From CAZGVW01 sp964529265 (lineage in GTDB: Bacteria > Planctomycetota > Phycisphaerae > Phycisphaerales > UBA1924): a stretch of 9,665 bases of DNA. Below, piece after piece: positions 1-6,866 of the stretch (positions are counted from its first letter, which is position 1; each line of letters starts with the position of its first letter). The position numbers and the translations under genes are program-made. The notes below the pieces were generated by a model. It searched no databases. It was not told where the DNA came from and saw only the letters and a list, made by a program, of their open reading frames with translations. The stretch is taken from positions 1 through 9,665 of the forward strand of contig CAZGVW010000039.1 in NCBI GenBank assembly GCA_964529265.1. Direction: 5' to 3'.

Positions 1-421
1 TCCGCTTGAAAGTTCTGCCGAGTAGAGGTAGTGTGTCACGACTTGATTGAAACTCGCCTCGCTCGCGCAGGCGGCCCGCGATACGTGTTTTCTCCTCCTG
101 ATTCGGACCCCACAAGGGGTCCGCCTCGAAGGCGGCGTCCCGCCCTGCAAAGGGTGCGTCGCCTTTTCCAACCCTCGATTGAACCCCGCCGCGCCCCCGC
201 GGCGGCCGCGATCGTGTGTTCCATTCCCCTCTGTTCGGGCCCCGAACCCCTTTCGCGGCCCGGCGTTGCGGCGGCGTCCGATTTTTTCCCGCGTGGCGGG
301 CGCCGCCTTTGCGATCGCGGTCGGGGCCCGGCGGACCCGCTGAGCCTCGGCCTTCTCGCCGCGACACCGGTCACGAGCGCGCTTCCCGGCGAGTTTGTTC
401 CCCTCACGCCTCACCCGCGTG
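1..421. other. Gene-less, hairpin-rich GC stretch
   Basis: No convincing protein is visible on either strand; the long open frames here are rich in Arg, Pro, Ala and Gly, as expected for non-coding frames in GC-rich DNA. What it does hold is a series of inverted repeats: 104-111/116-123 (8 bp, 4-base loop), 121-125/131-135, 186-193/198-205 (8 bp, CCCC loop), 233-239/241-247, and a nested pair 270-276/301-307 enclosing 288-292/296-300. The density suggests either a structured transcript or dispersed intergenic hairpin repeats. I cannot match it to tmRNA, RNase P RNA, SRP RNA or a riboswitch from conserved cores. Confidence 0.5.
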
Positions 422-462
422 AAAAAACGACCCCCGCCCGGCCCAGCCGGACGGGGGTCGTT
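422..462 (-). terminator. Strong intrinsic terminator, leftward
   Basis: Arms 426-442 and 446-462 form a 17-bp stem with one mismatch (437 against 451) and a 3-base loop. Read on the minus strand the stem is followed directly by six T (A422-A427 on the + strand), the classic Rho-independent form. On the + strand the following bases (TTGTCTTC) are only moderately T-rich, so rightward termination is possible but weaker. No large minus-strand gene ends nearby. The nearest candidates upstream are the small gene at 763-912 and moxR, which ends at 1053. Confidence 0.8.
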
Positions 463-762
463 GTCTTCATCGCTCTCTCGTGTTCACGGTCCGCTGCGCC
501 ACAGGTCGGAAGCAGGCGCTGACGCGGTCGCCTCGCCCTGAAATACCGAGCACGCGATTCCCCGCCCCCGGGGGCAATGCCGTGAATTCAATTGGATGAG
601 GCTGCTCTTCCGCCCCCGGAGGGGGCGCACGCATGTTGCCGGCGGCGCAGCAAGTCAGCCCGAGGCGGACGAGCAAGCCGCCGGATCCCGCCGACCACTC
701 CCGCCGCCCCTGAAAGGGGCGGACGAGTCATTCGAACGGCGTCTGCGCCGCGGCCACCTGAA
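463..762. other. Intergenic stretch with GC hairpins
   Basis: No convincing gene. A minus-strand open frame ending at 467 (possible ATG at 634, 55 codons) lies just before the terminator, but it has no Shine-Dalgarno sequence and a Pro/Arg/Gly-rich composition, so it is not called. Three short C-run/G-run hairpins occur: 564-575 (12-base perfect palindrome), about 609-625 (CGCCCCC/GGGGGCG, 3-base loop) and 704-710/716-722 (7 bp, TGAAA loop). Similar hairpins occur at 104-123 and 3555-3570, so they may be one family of intergenic repeat. Confidence 0.45.
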
Positions 763-912
763 TCACGCTTCCCGACTGGCTTTGCTCGAACCCCGCCCCC
801 GGATCGCCCGCGCAATCACCACGCTCCCCACTATGACGCTGCCGCCCAGAATCACGTGATTCACCACCGAAACCGCACGGTCGCGCTGTGCACCGTGCAT
901 CTGCTCATCCAT
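763..912 (-). CDS. Small single-span membrane protein (candidate)
   Basis: A 49-residue open frame that I do not recognise as a family. Residues 1-13 are polar and charged (starting MDEQMHGAQRDRA), about 14-36 form one hydrophobic Val/Ile/Gly-rich segment long enough to cross a membrane, and the tail (RGRGSSKASREA) is basic. This order fits a small inner-membrane protein. A shadow frame in such GC-rich DNA would more often be Arg/Pro/Ala-rich, which is the main argument that it is real. The start is uncertain: ATG at 912 has only a GGTG nine bases upstream, and a GTG at 924 is in frame. An 8-bp stem (918-925/944-951) lies just upstream and covers that GGTG. It sits 140 bp downstream of moxR on the same strand and upstream of the terminator at 422-462, so it could share either transcript. 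Function unknown. Confidence 0.45.
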   Translation of the reverse strand: MDEQMHGAQRDRAVSVVNHVILGGSVIVGSVVIARAIRGRGSSKASREA

Positions 913-917
913 CGCCG

Positions 918-951
918 TTCGCACCAGTTGCCAACGCCGGAGCGGTGCGAA
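918..951 (-). promoter_or_regulatory. Inverted repeat before the small gene
   Basis: Perfect 8-bp arms, TTCGCACC at 918-925 and GGTGCGAA at 944-951, with an 18-base loop. In a minus-strand transcript it would end five bases before the ATG at 912 and would pair the only Shine-Dalgarno-like bases (GGTG). It could limit translation of the small frame, or simply be structure in an untranslated region. A second, weaker stem (875-881/892-898) lies inside the candidate coding region. Confidence 0.35.
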
Positions 952-1052
952 GGAACATCTCCTGTCTCAGCTGGATCCCAACGGGAAAGACAAGGCCCCC
1001 ATTCCGACCCCACACCCATCGCGCTCTTCCCTGATCGCGCATACGCGAGATG

Positions 1053-2135
<1,083 letters not shown>

Positions 2136-2143
2136 GGTCTTGG

Positions 2144-2149
2144 CTCCTC
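2144..2149 (-). promoter_or_regulatory. Shine-Dalgarno deciding the moxR start
   Basis: GAGGAG on the minus strand, eight bases before ATG 2135. It favours this start over the in-frame GTG at 2177. Confidence 0.7.
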
Positions 2150-2330
2150 GGAAGTTCCAACTCTCGGGATCGTTCACTCAAAATCGGCCGATGCGCCGCC
2201 GCATCAACGAAAGCCGCGGCAAACAGACGCCAAATCCGCGCCCACACCGCCGCCGCCGCCCCGACCGAATACTACCGCCCCCACCCCCACCGGGATTCCC
2301 CCCAACCATCGCCGAGTATCGCGGGTTGCC

Positions 2331-2406
2331 CTCCTACCCCTCTCCCCGCGCTTCGTGGGGAGAGGTCAGGGTGAGGGGCTCCTTCTCTACCACTCCTCCA
2401 CGCCTC
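2331..2406. repeat. Hairpin repeat, copy 1
   Basis: First of two near-identical 76-bp direct repeats, 128 bp apart. The core is a 9-bp perfect stem, CCTCTCCCC (2339-2347) with GGGGAGAGG (2357-2365), loop GCGCTTCGT, followed by TCAGGGTGAGGGGCT. It resembles the widespread CCCTCTCCC...GGGAGAGG...AGGGTGAGGG type of intergenic repeat seen in many GC-rich genomes; that likeness is from memory, not a search. It has no T-run, so it is not a typical intrinsic terminator. Confidence 0.85.
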
Positions 2407-2458
2407 CGTACTCACAACCGCTCAACAAGCGCACCACACTCCCGCGCACCGGCGCCAC

Positions 2459-2534
2459 CTCCTACCCCTCTCCCCGCGCTTCGTGGGGAGAGGTCAGGGT
2501 GAGGGGCTCTTTCTCTACCACCCCTCCACGTCTC
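2459..2534. repeat. Hairpin repeat, copy 2
   Basis: Second copy, with the same 9-bp stem (2467-2475/2485-2493) and the same loop. It differs from copy 1 by three C/T substitutions, at 2510, 2522 and 2532 (matching 2382, 2394 and 2404). Both copies are in the same orientation, ahead of fpg, which suggests a local duplication or repeated insertion rather than a dyad operator. Confidence 0.85.
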
Positions 2535-2600
2535 GTCTCCTCATCAACCGCAAGGATCCACGGCGCGGCCCCGCGCGCCAGCCCTTTCCTCCTCCTCATC

Positions 2601-2606
2601 TACCAT
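2601..2606 (+). promoter_or_regulatory. Possible -10 box of a leaderless fpg mRNA
   Basis: TACCAT, with eight bases before ATG 2615. The sequence just before this start is pyrimidine-rich (CCTCCTCATC) and has no Shine-Dalgarno sequence, so a transcript starting at or next to the ATG is plausible. No convincing -35 was seen. Supported mainly by the same arrangement at two other genes here. Confidence 0.35.
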
Positions 2607-2614
2607 CCCCCCAC

Positions 2615-3481
2615 ATGCCCGAACTCCCCGAAGTCGAATGCGTCCGCCGAACGCTCGCCGCGCACATCGTCGGCCGCCGCGTCGCTTCCACCCGCCTCCA
2701 CCGCCGCGATTACGTCTCCGGACCCGCCACCGGCCGCGCACTCCTCGCCGGCGCCGTCATCGCCGATGTCCGCCGCCGCGGCAAGCAACTCGCCTTCATC
2801 GCCGATGACGGCCGCGCCCTCTGCGCACACCTCGGCATGTCCGGCGCGCTCACATGGCTCCCGCCCCGCGCGCAGCCCCCGCGCAACGACCACATCCACG
2901 TCGAATGGCGCCTCGCCTCCTCCCCCGCGCGCAGCAACAACACCGGCTCCGCCGCCGCGCCCACTCCCGCCGGCCGACTCGTCTTCCGCGATCCCCGCCG
3001 CTTCGGCGGCGTCTGGACCTTCCCCTCATTCGCCGCGCTCGAATCGGAGCGCTGGTCCACCCTCGGCCCCGATGCCGCGGCCATCCAGCCCGCCGACCTC
3101 GCTCCCCGCCTCGCCACCCGCACAGCCGCCCTCAAAACCGTCCTGCTCGATCAGGCCGCCATCGCCGGCGTCGGCAACATCTACGCCGATGAAGCCCTCT
3201 TCCTCGCCCGCATCCGCCCCACACGCCCCGCGGATTCCCTCCGCGCCCCGGACCTCGATCGCCTCTGCCGCGCCATCCGCGAGACCCTCGCCGCGGCAAT
3301 CGAAGCCGGCGGCTCATCCCTCCGCGACTACGTCAACGGCGATGGCCTCCCCGGGGCCTACGTCGCCCACCACGCCGTCTATGGCCGCGCGGGGGATCCC
3401 TGCACCGTCTGCCGGCGGCCGCTCGCCCAGGCCCTCGTCGCCCAGCGCACCACGGTCTGGTGCCGAAGTTGTCAACACTGA
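2615..3481 (+). CDS. mutM: Formamidopyrimidine-DNA glycosylase (Fpg/MutM)
   Basis: Bifunctional DNA glycosylase/AP lyase of base-excision repair that removes 8-oxoguanine and formamidopyrimidines. The 288-residue protein begins MPELPEVE; after removal of Met the N-terminal Pro is the catalytic nucleophile and the following Glu is also catalytic, which fixes the start at 2615 although the frame is open upstream. Further signatures are RRRGK with the conserved Lys57, HLGMSG (72-77) with the lesion-probing Met, DPRRFG (126-131), and GVGNIYADE (185-193) in the helix-two-turn-helix. The C-terminal zinc finger has Cys263, 266, 283 and 286 and ends QRTTVWCRSCQH, with the DNA-binding Arg at 278. An Ala/Ser/Asn-rich insertion at about 101-119 makes it slightly longer than the usual 270 or so residues. 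No key residue is missing. It stands alone, convergent with dnaA, with no Shine-Dalgarno sequence. Its coding strand is strongly C-rich. Confidence 0.97.
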   Translation: MPELPEVECVRRTLAAHIVGRRVASTRLHRRDYVSGPATGRALLAGAVIADVRRRGKQLAFIADDGRALCAHLGMSGALTWLPPRAQPPRNDHIHVEWRLASSPARSNNTGSAAAPTPAGRLVFRDPRRFGGVWTFPSFAALESERWSTLGPDAAAIQPADLAPRLATRTAALKTVLLDQAAIAGVGNIYADEALFLARIRPTRPADSLRAPDLDRLCRAIRETLAAAIEAGGSSLRDYVNGDGLPGAYVAHHAVYGRAGDPCTVCRRPLAQALVAQRTTVWCRSCQH

Positions 3482-3523
3482 CTCGAACGTGAAATTCCCC
3501 TCACTTCCGGCGATTCCGCCGCG

Positions 3524-3532
3524 TTTTCCACA
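3524..3532 (+). promoter_or_regulatory. DnaA-box-like 9-mer
   Basis: TTTTCCACA, one mismatch from TTATCCACA, 42 bases after the fpg stop. Alone it would be weak evidence; it is listed because it falls in the same spacer as the inverted box pair at 3874-3895. Confidence 0.4.
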
Positions 3533-3873
3533 TTTCGCATTGCCATTCCCGGCGCCCCCGCAGAAGGGGGAGCAACCGCCCCATTCGGGGCCGTGCGGCG
3601 CCCTCCTGGGACGCTCCGTCTCTTCCCAAGAGAGAGAATGAATTTCATAGCAGTAGTGGTAAGTCCTGTCGGATGTGGGGTTTGGCTTGGCCAGAAGCGG
3701 AACCCCCTGCCCCCCGGCGGGTTGCGCGCCCCGGCTTCCCGTCATGCGCCTGTCACTTGCCTGACGCTTCCGGCGCTCCAGTGTCGCGCTTGAAACCGCG
3801 GCGCGCTTTCACACCACTTGCCAACACCTGCGCAGAGCCGGCCGCCGAGCGCCAGCCGCGCGATCTCCACAAG

Positions 3874-3895
3874 TTCTCCACACACCTGTGGACAA
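3874..3895. promoter_or_regulatory. Inverted pair of DnaA boxes
   Basis: TTCTCCACA (3874-3882, + strand) and TTGTCCACA (3887-3895, minus strand) face each other across four bases. Each differs from the consensus TTATCCACA only at the third base, and the second equals the form typical of high-GC bacteria. They lie 47-68 bp beyond the dnaA stop codon. They may bind DnaA as part of an origin. Confidence 0.6.
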
Positions 3896-3941
3896 CCACC
3901 GCCGCCCCTCCGGACTGCCCAACCCCTCCGAATGTCCGTTT

Positions 3942-5450
3942 TCACGCCCGCCGGGCCAGCGTCGCGGCTGTCGAGACGACCTGCGATTCGATCGCCCCCA
4001 CCGTCCGGTCCATCGCCGTGTCCGTCTCCCGCAACTCCGTCACGGTCTTCACGGCGTAGATCACCGTCGTGTGGTCCCGCCCGCCGAAGTACCCGCCGAT
4101 CTCCTCCAGCGAATACCGCGTGAACTTCCGCGCCAGGTACATGCACACCTGCCGCGGCAGCGCGATCGAACGGTGCCGCCGCTTCGATTGCAGCCCCGAC
4201 AGCGAGACGTCGTAGAACGAGGTCACCGCCTCCACGATCGTCTCGATCGTCACCCGAGGCTGATGCTCCTCGTCCTCGATTTCGAGCGCCCGCCGCGCCA
4301 ACCCGATGTCGATCGGAACCTTGTCCAGGTTCGCCACCGACTGGATCTTCGTGAGCGCCCCCTCCAGTTCGCGGATGTTCGAATCGAACTCGCCCGCGAT
4401 CAGGCACGCCACCTCTTCCTCGAGCTCGACGCCGCGGCCCTTGGCCTTCTGCATCACGATCGCCACGCGCGTCTCGTAGTCCGGCGCCTCGATCTGCGCC
4501 ACCAGCCCCCACTTGAACCGGCTCACCAGCCGGTCTTCAAGATCAGGGATCTGGTCGGGCGGCGCATCCGACGACAGGATGATCTGCCGGCCCGTCTGGT
4601 GCAGGCTGTTGAACGTGTGAAAGAACTCCTCCTGCGTGCGCTCCCGCTTGCCGAGGAAGTGGATGTCGTCGATCACGAGCATGTGCGCGTGCCGGAAGTG
4701 ATGCCGGAACCCCGCCATCCGCCCCGCCTGCACCGCCTCCATGAACCGCGTGATGAAGTCCTCGCACGAGATGTAGACGATGTTCGCGCGCGGGTTGTCG
4801 TCGAGGATGCGCCGGCACACCGCCTGGAGCAGGTGCGTCTTCCCCAGCCCCACGCCGCCGTGGATGAACATCGGGTTGTACGCCTTGCCCGGGTTCTCCG
4901 CGATCGCCACCGCCGCGGCGTGCGCCAGCCGGTTCCCCGGCCCCGTCACGAAGTTGTCGAACGTGTAATCCGGGATGAGGACGAGTTCGTCCAGCGGCCG
5001 ATGGCTCCACGCGACGCCGTTGGCGCCGCCGCCGTTTGCGACATGTTCGGCCGCGGCGTCGGGCCGGTCCTCGAGCATCACGCCCGTGGCGTCATCGTCG
5101 CCGTCGGTGAACGATTCACCCTCCGCCTCGGCCGAAGCCCGCGTGGCGATCGGCGCTCCCGCCCCAACCCCCGCCCCCGGAGCGGCGGCGCGCTCGATCT
5201 CGTCTTCTTCGCCCTCGAACCGAACAGCGACCAGCCGCCCCGTCACCGCTTGCGCCGCCTCGCTGAACGCGCGGGCGCAATCGCGCTGCAGGAACCGCCG
5301 CTGGTGCGTGGACGCCGCGCGCAGGCGGAACAAACCCCCCGCGAGCGTCATCGGCTCGATCTCCTCGAACCACTGCCGCCAGAGGTCCGGGTGGTTGATG
5401 CGCAGATGCGCAAGGGTTTTCTTCCAGATCATCCGATCCGGCTCGACCAT
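3942..5450 (-). CDS. dnaA: Chromosomal replication initiator DnaA
   Basis: AAA+ initiator that binds DnaA boxes and melts the origin. The 502-residue protein has all four domains. Domain I is at about 7-75 (IWKKTLAHLRINHPDLWRQWF and following). A long acidic, Ala/Gly-rich linker (78-150) is domain II. Domain III has Walker A GGVGLGKTH (198-206), Walker B LVIDD (258-262), sensor 1 LSSD (292-295), LEDRLVSRFKWG (304-315) and sensor 2 NIRELEGAL (358-366). Domain IV has the basic loop SKRRHRSIALPRQ (422-434) and the signature GGRDHTTVIYAV (456-467) that reads the box. ATG 5450 is chosen because GAGG lies nine bases before it and domain I starts directly after; a GTG at 5561 would add 37 unconserved residues. 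Neighbours are unusual: dnaN, recF and gyrB are absent, with fpg convergent and an RNase Z-like gene upstream on the same strand. A promoter candidate lies at 5603-5631. Confidence 0.98.
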   Translation of the reverse strand: MVEPDRMIWKKTLAHLRINHPDLWRQWFEEIEPMTLAGGLFRLRAASTHQRRFLQRDCARAFSEAAQAVTGRLVAVRFEGEEDEIERAAAPGAGVGAGAPIATRASAEAEGESFTDGDDDATGVMLEDRPDAAAEHVANGGGANGVAWSHRPLDELVLIPDYTFDNFVTGPGNRLAHAAAVAIAENPGKAYNPMFIHGGVGLGKTHLLQAVCRRILDDNPRANIVYISCEDFITRFMEAVQAGRMAGFRHHFRHAHMLVIDDIHFLGKRERTQEEFFHTFNSLHQTGRQIILSSDAPPDQIPDLEDRLVSRFKWGLVAQIEAPDYETRVAIVMQKAKGRGVELEEEVACLIAGEFDSNIRELEGALTKIQSVANLDKVPIDIGLARRALEIEDEEHQPRVTIETIVEAVTSFYDVSLSGLQSKRRHRSIALPRQVCMYLARKFTRYSLEEIGGYFGGRDHTTVIYAVKTVTELRETDTAMDRTVGAIESQVVSTAATLARRA

Positions 5451-5459
5451 GATCGCGTG

Positions 5460-5463
5460 CCTC
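5460..5463 (-). promoter_or_regulatory. Shine-Dalgarno supporting the dnaA start
   Basis: GAGG on the minus strand, nine bases before ATG 5450. The alternative ATG at 5432 (Met7) lacks a comparable site. Confidence 0.5.
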
Positions 5464-5602
5464 GCGCTTGGCTGAGGGCTCAGAACCTGGAACGACCGTC
5501 GCGCGAGCGCCGAAATCCGCTTGCTCTTCAAATCCCGTTGCGACGCGGCCTGCACACACACCGCGACGCGCCCACCGGGATGGCGACGCGCTTCTTGCGC
5601 GA

Positions 5603-5631
5603 AACCTACGACGAAGCGCGGGGCGTGTCAA
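5603..5631 (-). promoter_or_regulatory. Candidate dnaA promoter
   Basis: On the minus strand a perfect TTGACA (5631-5626) is followed by a 17-base spacer and TAGGTT (5608-5603), which keeps the first, second and last bases of TATAAT. Transcription would start near 5596 and leave a leader of about 145 bases before ATG 5450. The rest of the 265-bp gap between the hydrolase gene and dnaA shows no gene and no good DnaA box. Confidence 0.45.
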
Positions 5632-5715
5632 CAGGCTCGCGCCTTTCATGCGCCGCGGCGCGCCCGCGGCTCCACTTGACAAACGCGCCGGGGCGCGCAT
5701 GCATCGCGGGGCGAA

Positions 5716-6708
5716 TCACTTGCGCTCCCTCATCCCCGGCCCGCGCCGGAAATCCGGCTGCGGCGGCAGAGGCCGGCCCGCCGCGGCGGCCAGTTCCGCC
5801 TCCCGCTCCATCGCCTCCATCGCCTGATCCTCGTACCGCGTGCGGTTCGTGTGATGATCCATCAGGAACGCCACGCGGTTCGGATCGCCGCGACGGCCCT
5901 TTTCATACAGGCGCTTGCGCGCCAGCGCGAGATTCGTCCGCCGCGAAAGGTGCGTCAGCACCAGCATCTTGCACTCCAGCACCGGGAGCCACTCGATCAC
6001 GTCGTCGATGTGCATGTGCTTGCCGACGCGGGCCCGCTCCTGGTGCCCGTCGTCCACGAACGTGCACTCGCAGATCACCACCTGCGCCTTGCGCACATCC
6101 TCCCGCACGAGCGGCGGCCCCGGCGCGGTGTCGCCGAGGTACGCCATGAGCGGAATATCGAGGATGTGCGTGATCTCGACGCCGCGGTCCTTCAGTTCCC
6201 GCAGTTTTTCCTGCGGATGCCCCGCGAACTCCGGCTTGAGCTTGCTTCGCTTCTCGATGATCGAATATCCCATCGAGGGCGCGGTGTGCTCCGTGTGGAA
6301 CGCGCGGAGCGCCACGTTGTTCTTGATCTCGATCTCCTGCTCCGGCGCCATGCCGATCAGTTCGAACGGCGTCACCTGCCCCTCGAGATCGACGTAGCCG
6401 GCCATCATGCGGCGCACGGCGGGCGCGATGCGCTCGTCGCACACGATCGTGCCCACACCCATGCCCTGGAAGTTGCGCTGCGAGCAGTAGTACGCAAGCC
6501 CGCCCACGTGGTCCATGTGCCCGTGCGAGACGGCGACGAACTTGCTCGAGAGCAGGGCCCGCGGGCATGCGCCCATGTCGAAGCAGACATCGAGTTCGGG
6601 CGCCTGCACGGCCGTCGCCTCGCCGGCGACGGAGAGTCCCTGCACACGGAAGGGCGGAATGAACAGGAACCCGAGTGCGCCCTCGCGGGGCGGCGGCTTG
6701 GGGATCAT
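5716..6708 (-). CDS. RNase Z-like metallo-beta-lactamase-fold hydrolase
   Basis: A 330-residue metal-dependent hydrolase of the metallo-beta-lactamase fold. The zinc-binding motif HGHMDH is at 62-67, a further metal-ligand histidine is likely in FHTEHTAPSMGY (138-149), the conserved GDT is at 192-194 (Asp193 a bridging ligand), and the late LTHLSRR motif (251-257) supplies the last histidine. This arrangement, especially GDT and TH-x-S-R, is closest to RNase Z, which cuts the 3' trailer from tRNA precursors, but relatives act on other phosphodiesters, so the substrate is not proven. An extra insertion at about 150-185 (KLKPEFAGHPQEKLRELKDRG) resembles the spacer between these motifs in RNase Z proteins. 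The last 30 residues are a Pro/Arg-rich tail. ATG 6708 has an excellent GGAGG (6718-6722) nine bases upstream. It lies 265 bp upstream of dnaA on the same strand and diverges from the membrane-protein gene at 6867. Confidence 0.88.
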   Translation of the reverse strand: MIPKPPPREGALGFLFIPPFRVQGLSVAGEATAVQAPELDVCFDMGACPRALLSSKFVAVSHGHMDHVGGLAYYCSQRNFQGMGVGTIVCDERIAPAVRRMMAGYVDLEGQVTPFELIGMAPEQEIEIKNNVALRAFHTEHTAPSMGYSIIEKRSKLKPEFAGHPQEKLRELKDRGVEITHILDIPLMAYLGDTAPGPPLVREDVRKAQVVICECTFVDDGHQERARVGKHMHIDDVIEWLPVLECKMLVLTHLSRRTNLALARKRLYEKGRRGDPNRVAFLMDHHTNRTRYEDQAMEAMEREAELAAAAGRPLPPQPDFRRGPGMRERK

Positions 6709-6866
6709 CGGGTTAAGCCTCCGGCGCGGGCTCTCGCCTCGCGCGAACGCAAGTCGCCTTCGGACCGACCGGGGCGATTCGGGCCGGAGTGTAGCCGCGC
6801 GCCCCCGCCGCGGCCACCTCGTGCGAATCTGCGCGGCCGGCCCGATCGCGTGTACCTTGGAATCGC
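6709..6866. promoter_or_regulatory. Divergent promoter region
   Basis: 158 bp between the hydrolase gene (minus) and the VTT gene (plus). It holds GGAGG at 6718-6722 for the hydrolase, a possible minus-strand -10 TACACT (6793-6788), and a possible plus-strand -10 TACCTT (6853-6858) eight bases before ATG 6867. No clear -35 elements were seen for either. Confidence 0.4.
6853..6858 (+). promoter_or_regulatory. Possible -10 box of a leaderless VTT mRNA
   Basis: TACCTT, eight bases before ATG 6867, with no Shine-Dalgarno sequence. Same geometry as at fpg and gatC. Confidence 0.35.

Larger units (their letters stand above)
2136..2614. other. Divergent spacer between moxR and fpg
   Basis: 479 bp between two divergently oriented genes. 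It must carry the promoters of both, but no clear -35/-10 pair for moxR was found. Bases 2230-2310 are a C-run-rich stretch. The rest is dominated by two copies of a hairpin repeat (2331-2406 and 2459-2534, listed separately). No gene is supported: the open frames across it are Pro/Ser/Arg-rich shadows. Confidence 0.6.
3482..3941. other. Candidate replication origin region (oriC)
   Basis: 460 bp between the convergent stop codons of fpg and dnaA, unusually long for a convergent spacer. It holds DnaA-box-like 9-mers at 3524-3532 (TTTTCCACA), 3863-3871 (ATCTCCACA, weak), 3874-3882 (TTCTCCACA) and, on the minus strand, 3887-3895 (TTGTCCACA, the form common in GC-rich genomes). TTGTCAACA overlaps the fpg end at 3469-3477. 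The only clearly AT-rich part is about 3637-3662, a possible unwinding element. Between them lies GC-rich DNA with a CCCCC/GGGGG hairpin (3555-3570). Proximity to dnaA and the strand-composition switch in this window support an origin; function is inferred. Confidence 0.5.

Noticed and set aside
490..520. ACAGGTCGGAAGCAGGC, resembling the conserved tip of SRP (4.5S) RNA
   Set aside because: Several core bases of the tip (GGTCC-GGAAGG-AGCAG) are missing and the flanks do not pair into the required long helix.
31..522. Open frames of more than 90 codons on both strands at the left end
   Set aside because: Arg/Pro/Ala-rich composition, no Shine-Dalgarno sequence, no domain, and they run across hairpins and the terminator; typical GC-rich shadow frames.
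467..634. 55-codon minus-strand frame ending five bases before the terminator stem
   Set aside because: No ribosome binding site, low-complexity N-terminus and no recognisable fold; position next to the terminator alone is not enough.
730..800. TTCGAA and CTCGAACCCC strings resembling tRNA T-loops
   Set aside because: The flanking bases do not form a T-stem, and no anticodon or acceptor arms can be drawn on either strand.
849..862. Perfect 14-base palindrome GAATCACGTGATTC, with a 10-base core repeated at 1405-1414
   Set aside because: Both copies fall in coding frames that spell (Asn/Asp)-His-Val-Ile, and CACGTG is frequent in this GC-rich DNA, so an operator is not supported.
3314..3745. 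143-codon minus-strand frame overlapping the end of fpg
   Set aside because: Half of it is antisense to the well-supported fpg zinc finger and the rest is Gly/Arg-rich; no family features.
3638..3793. 51-codon + strand frame MNFIAVVVSPVG... with a purine-rich stretch before the ATG
   Set aside because: After ten residues it becomes Pro/Arg/Cys-rich, and it lies inside the candidate origin; no sign of selection on the peptide is visible.
5676..5704. Perfect TTGACA on the + strand with ATGCAT 17 bases later
   Set aside because: The -10 is poor and a rightward transcript would run only antisense to the hydrolase gene.
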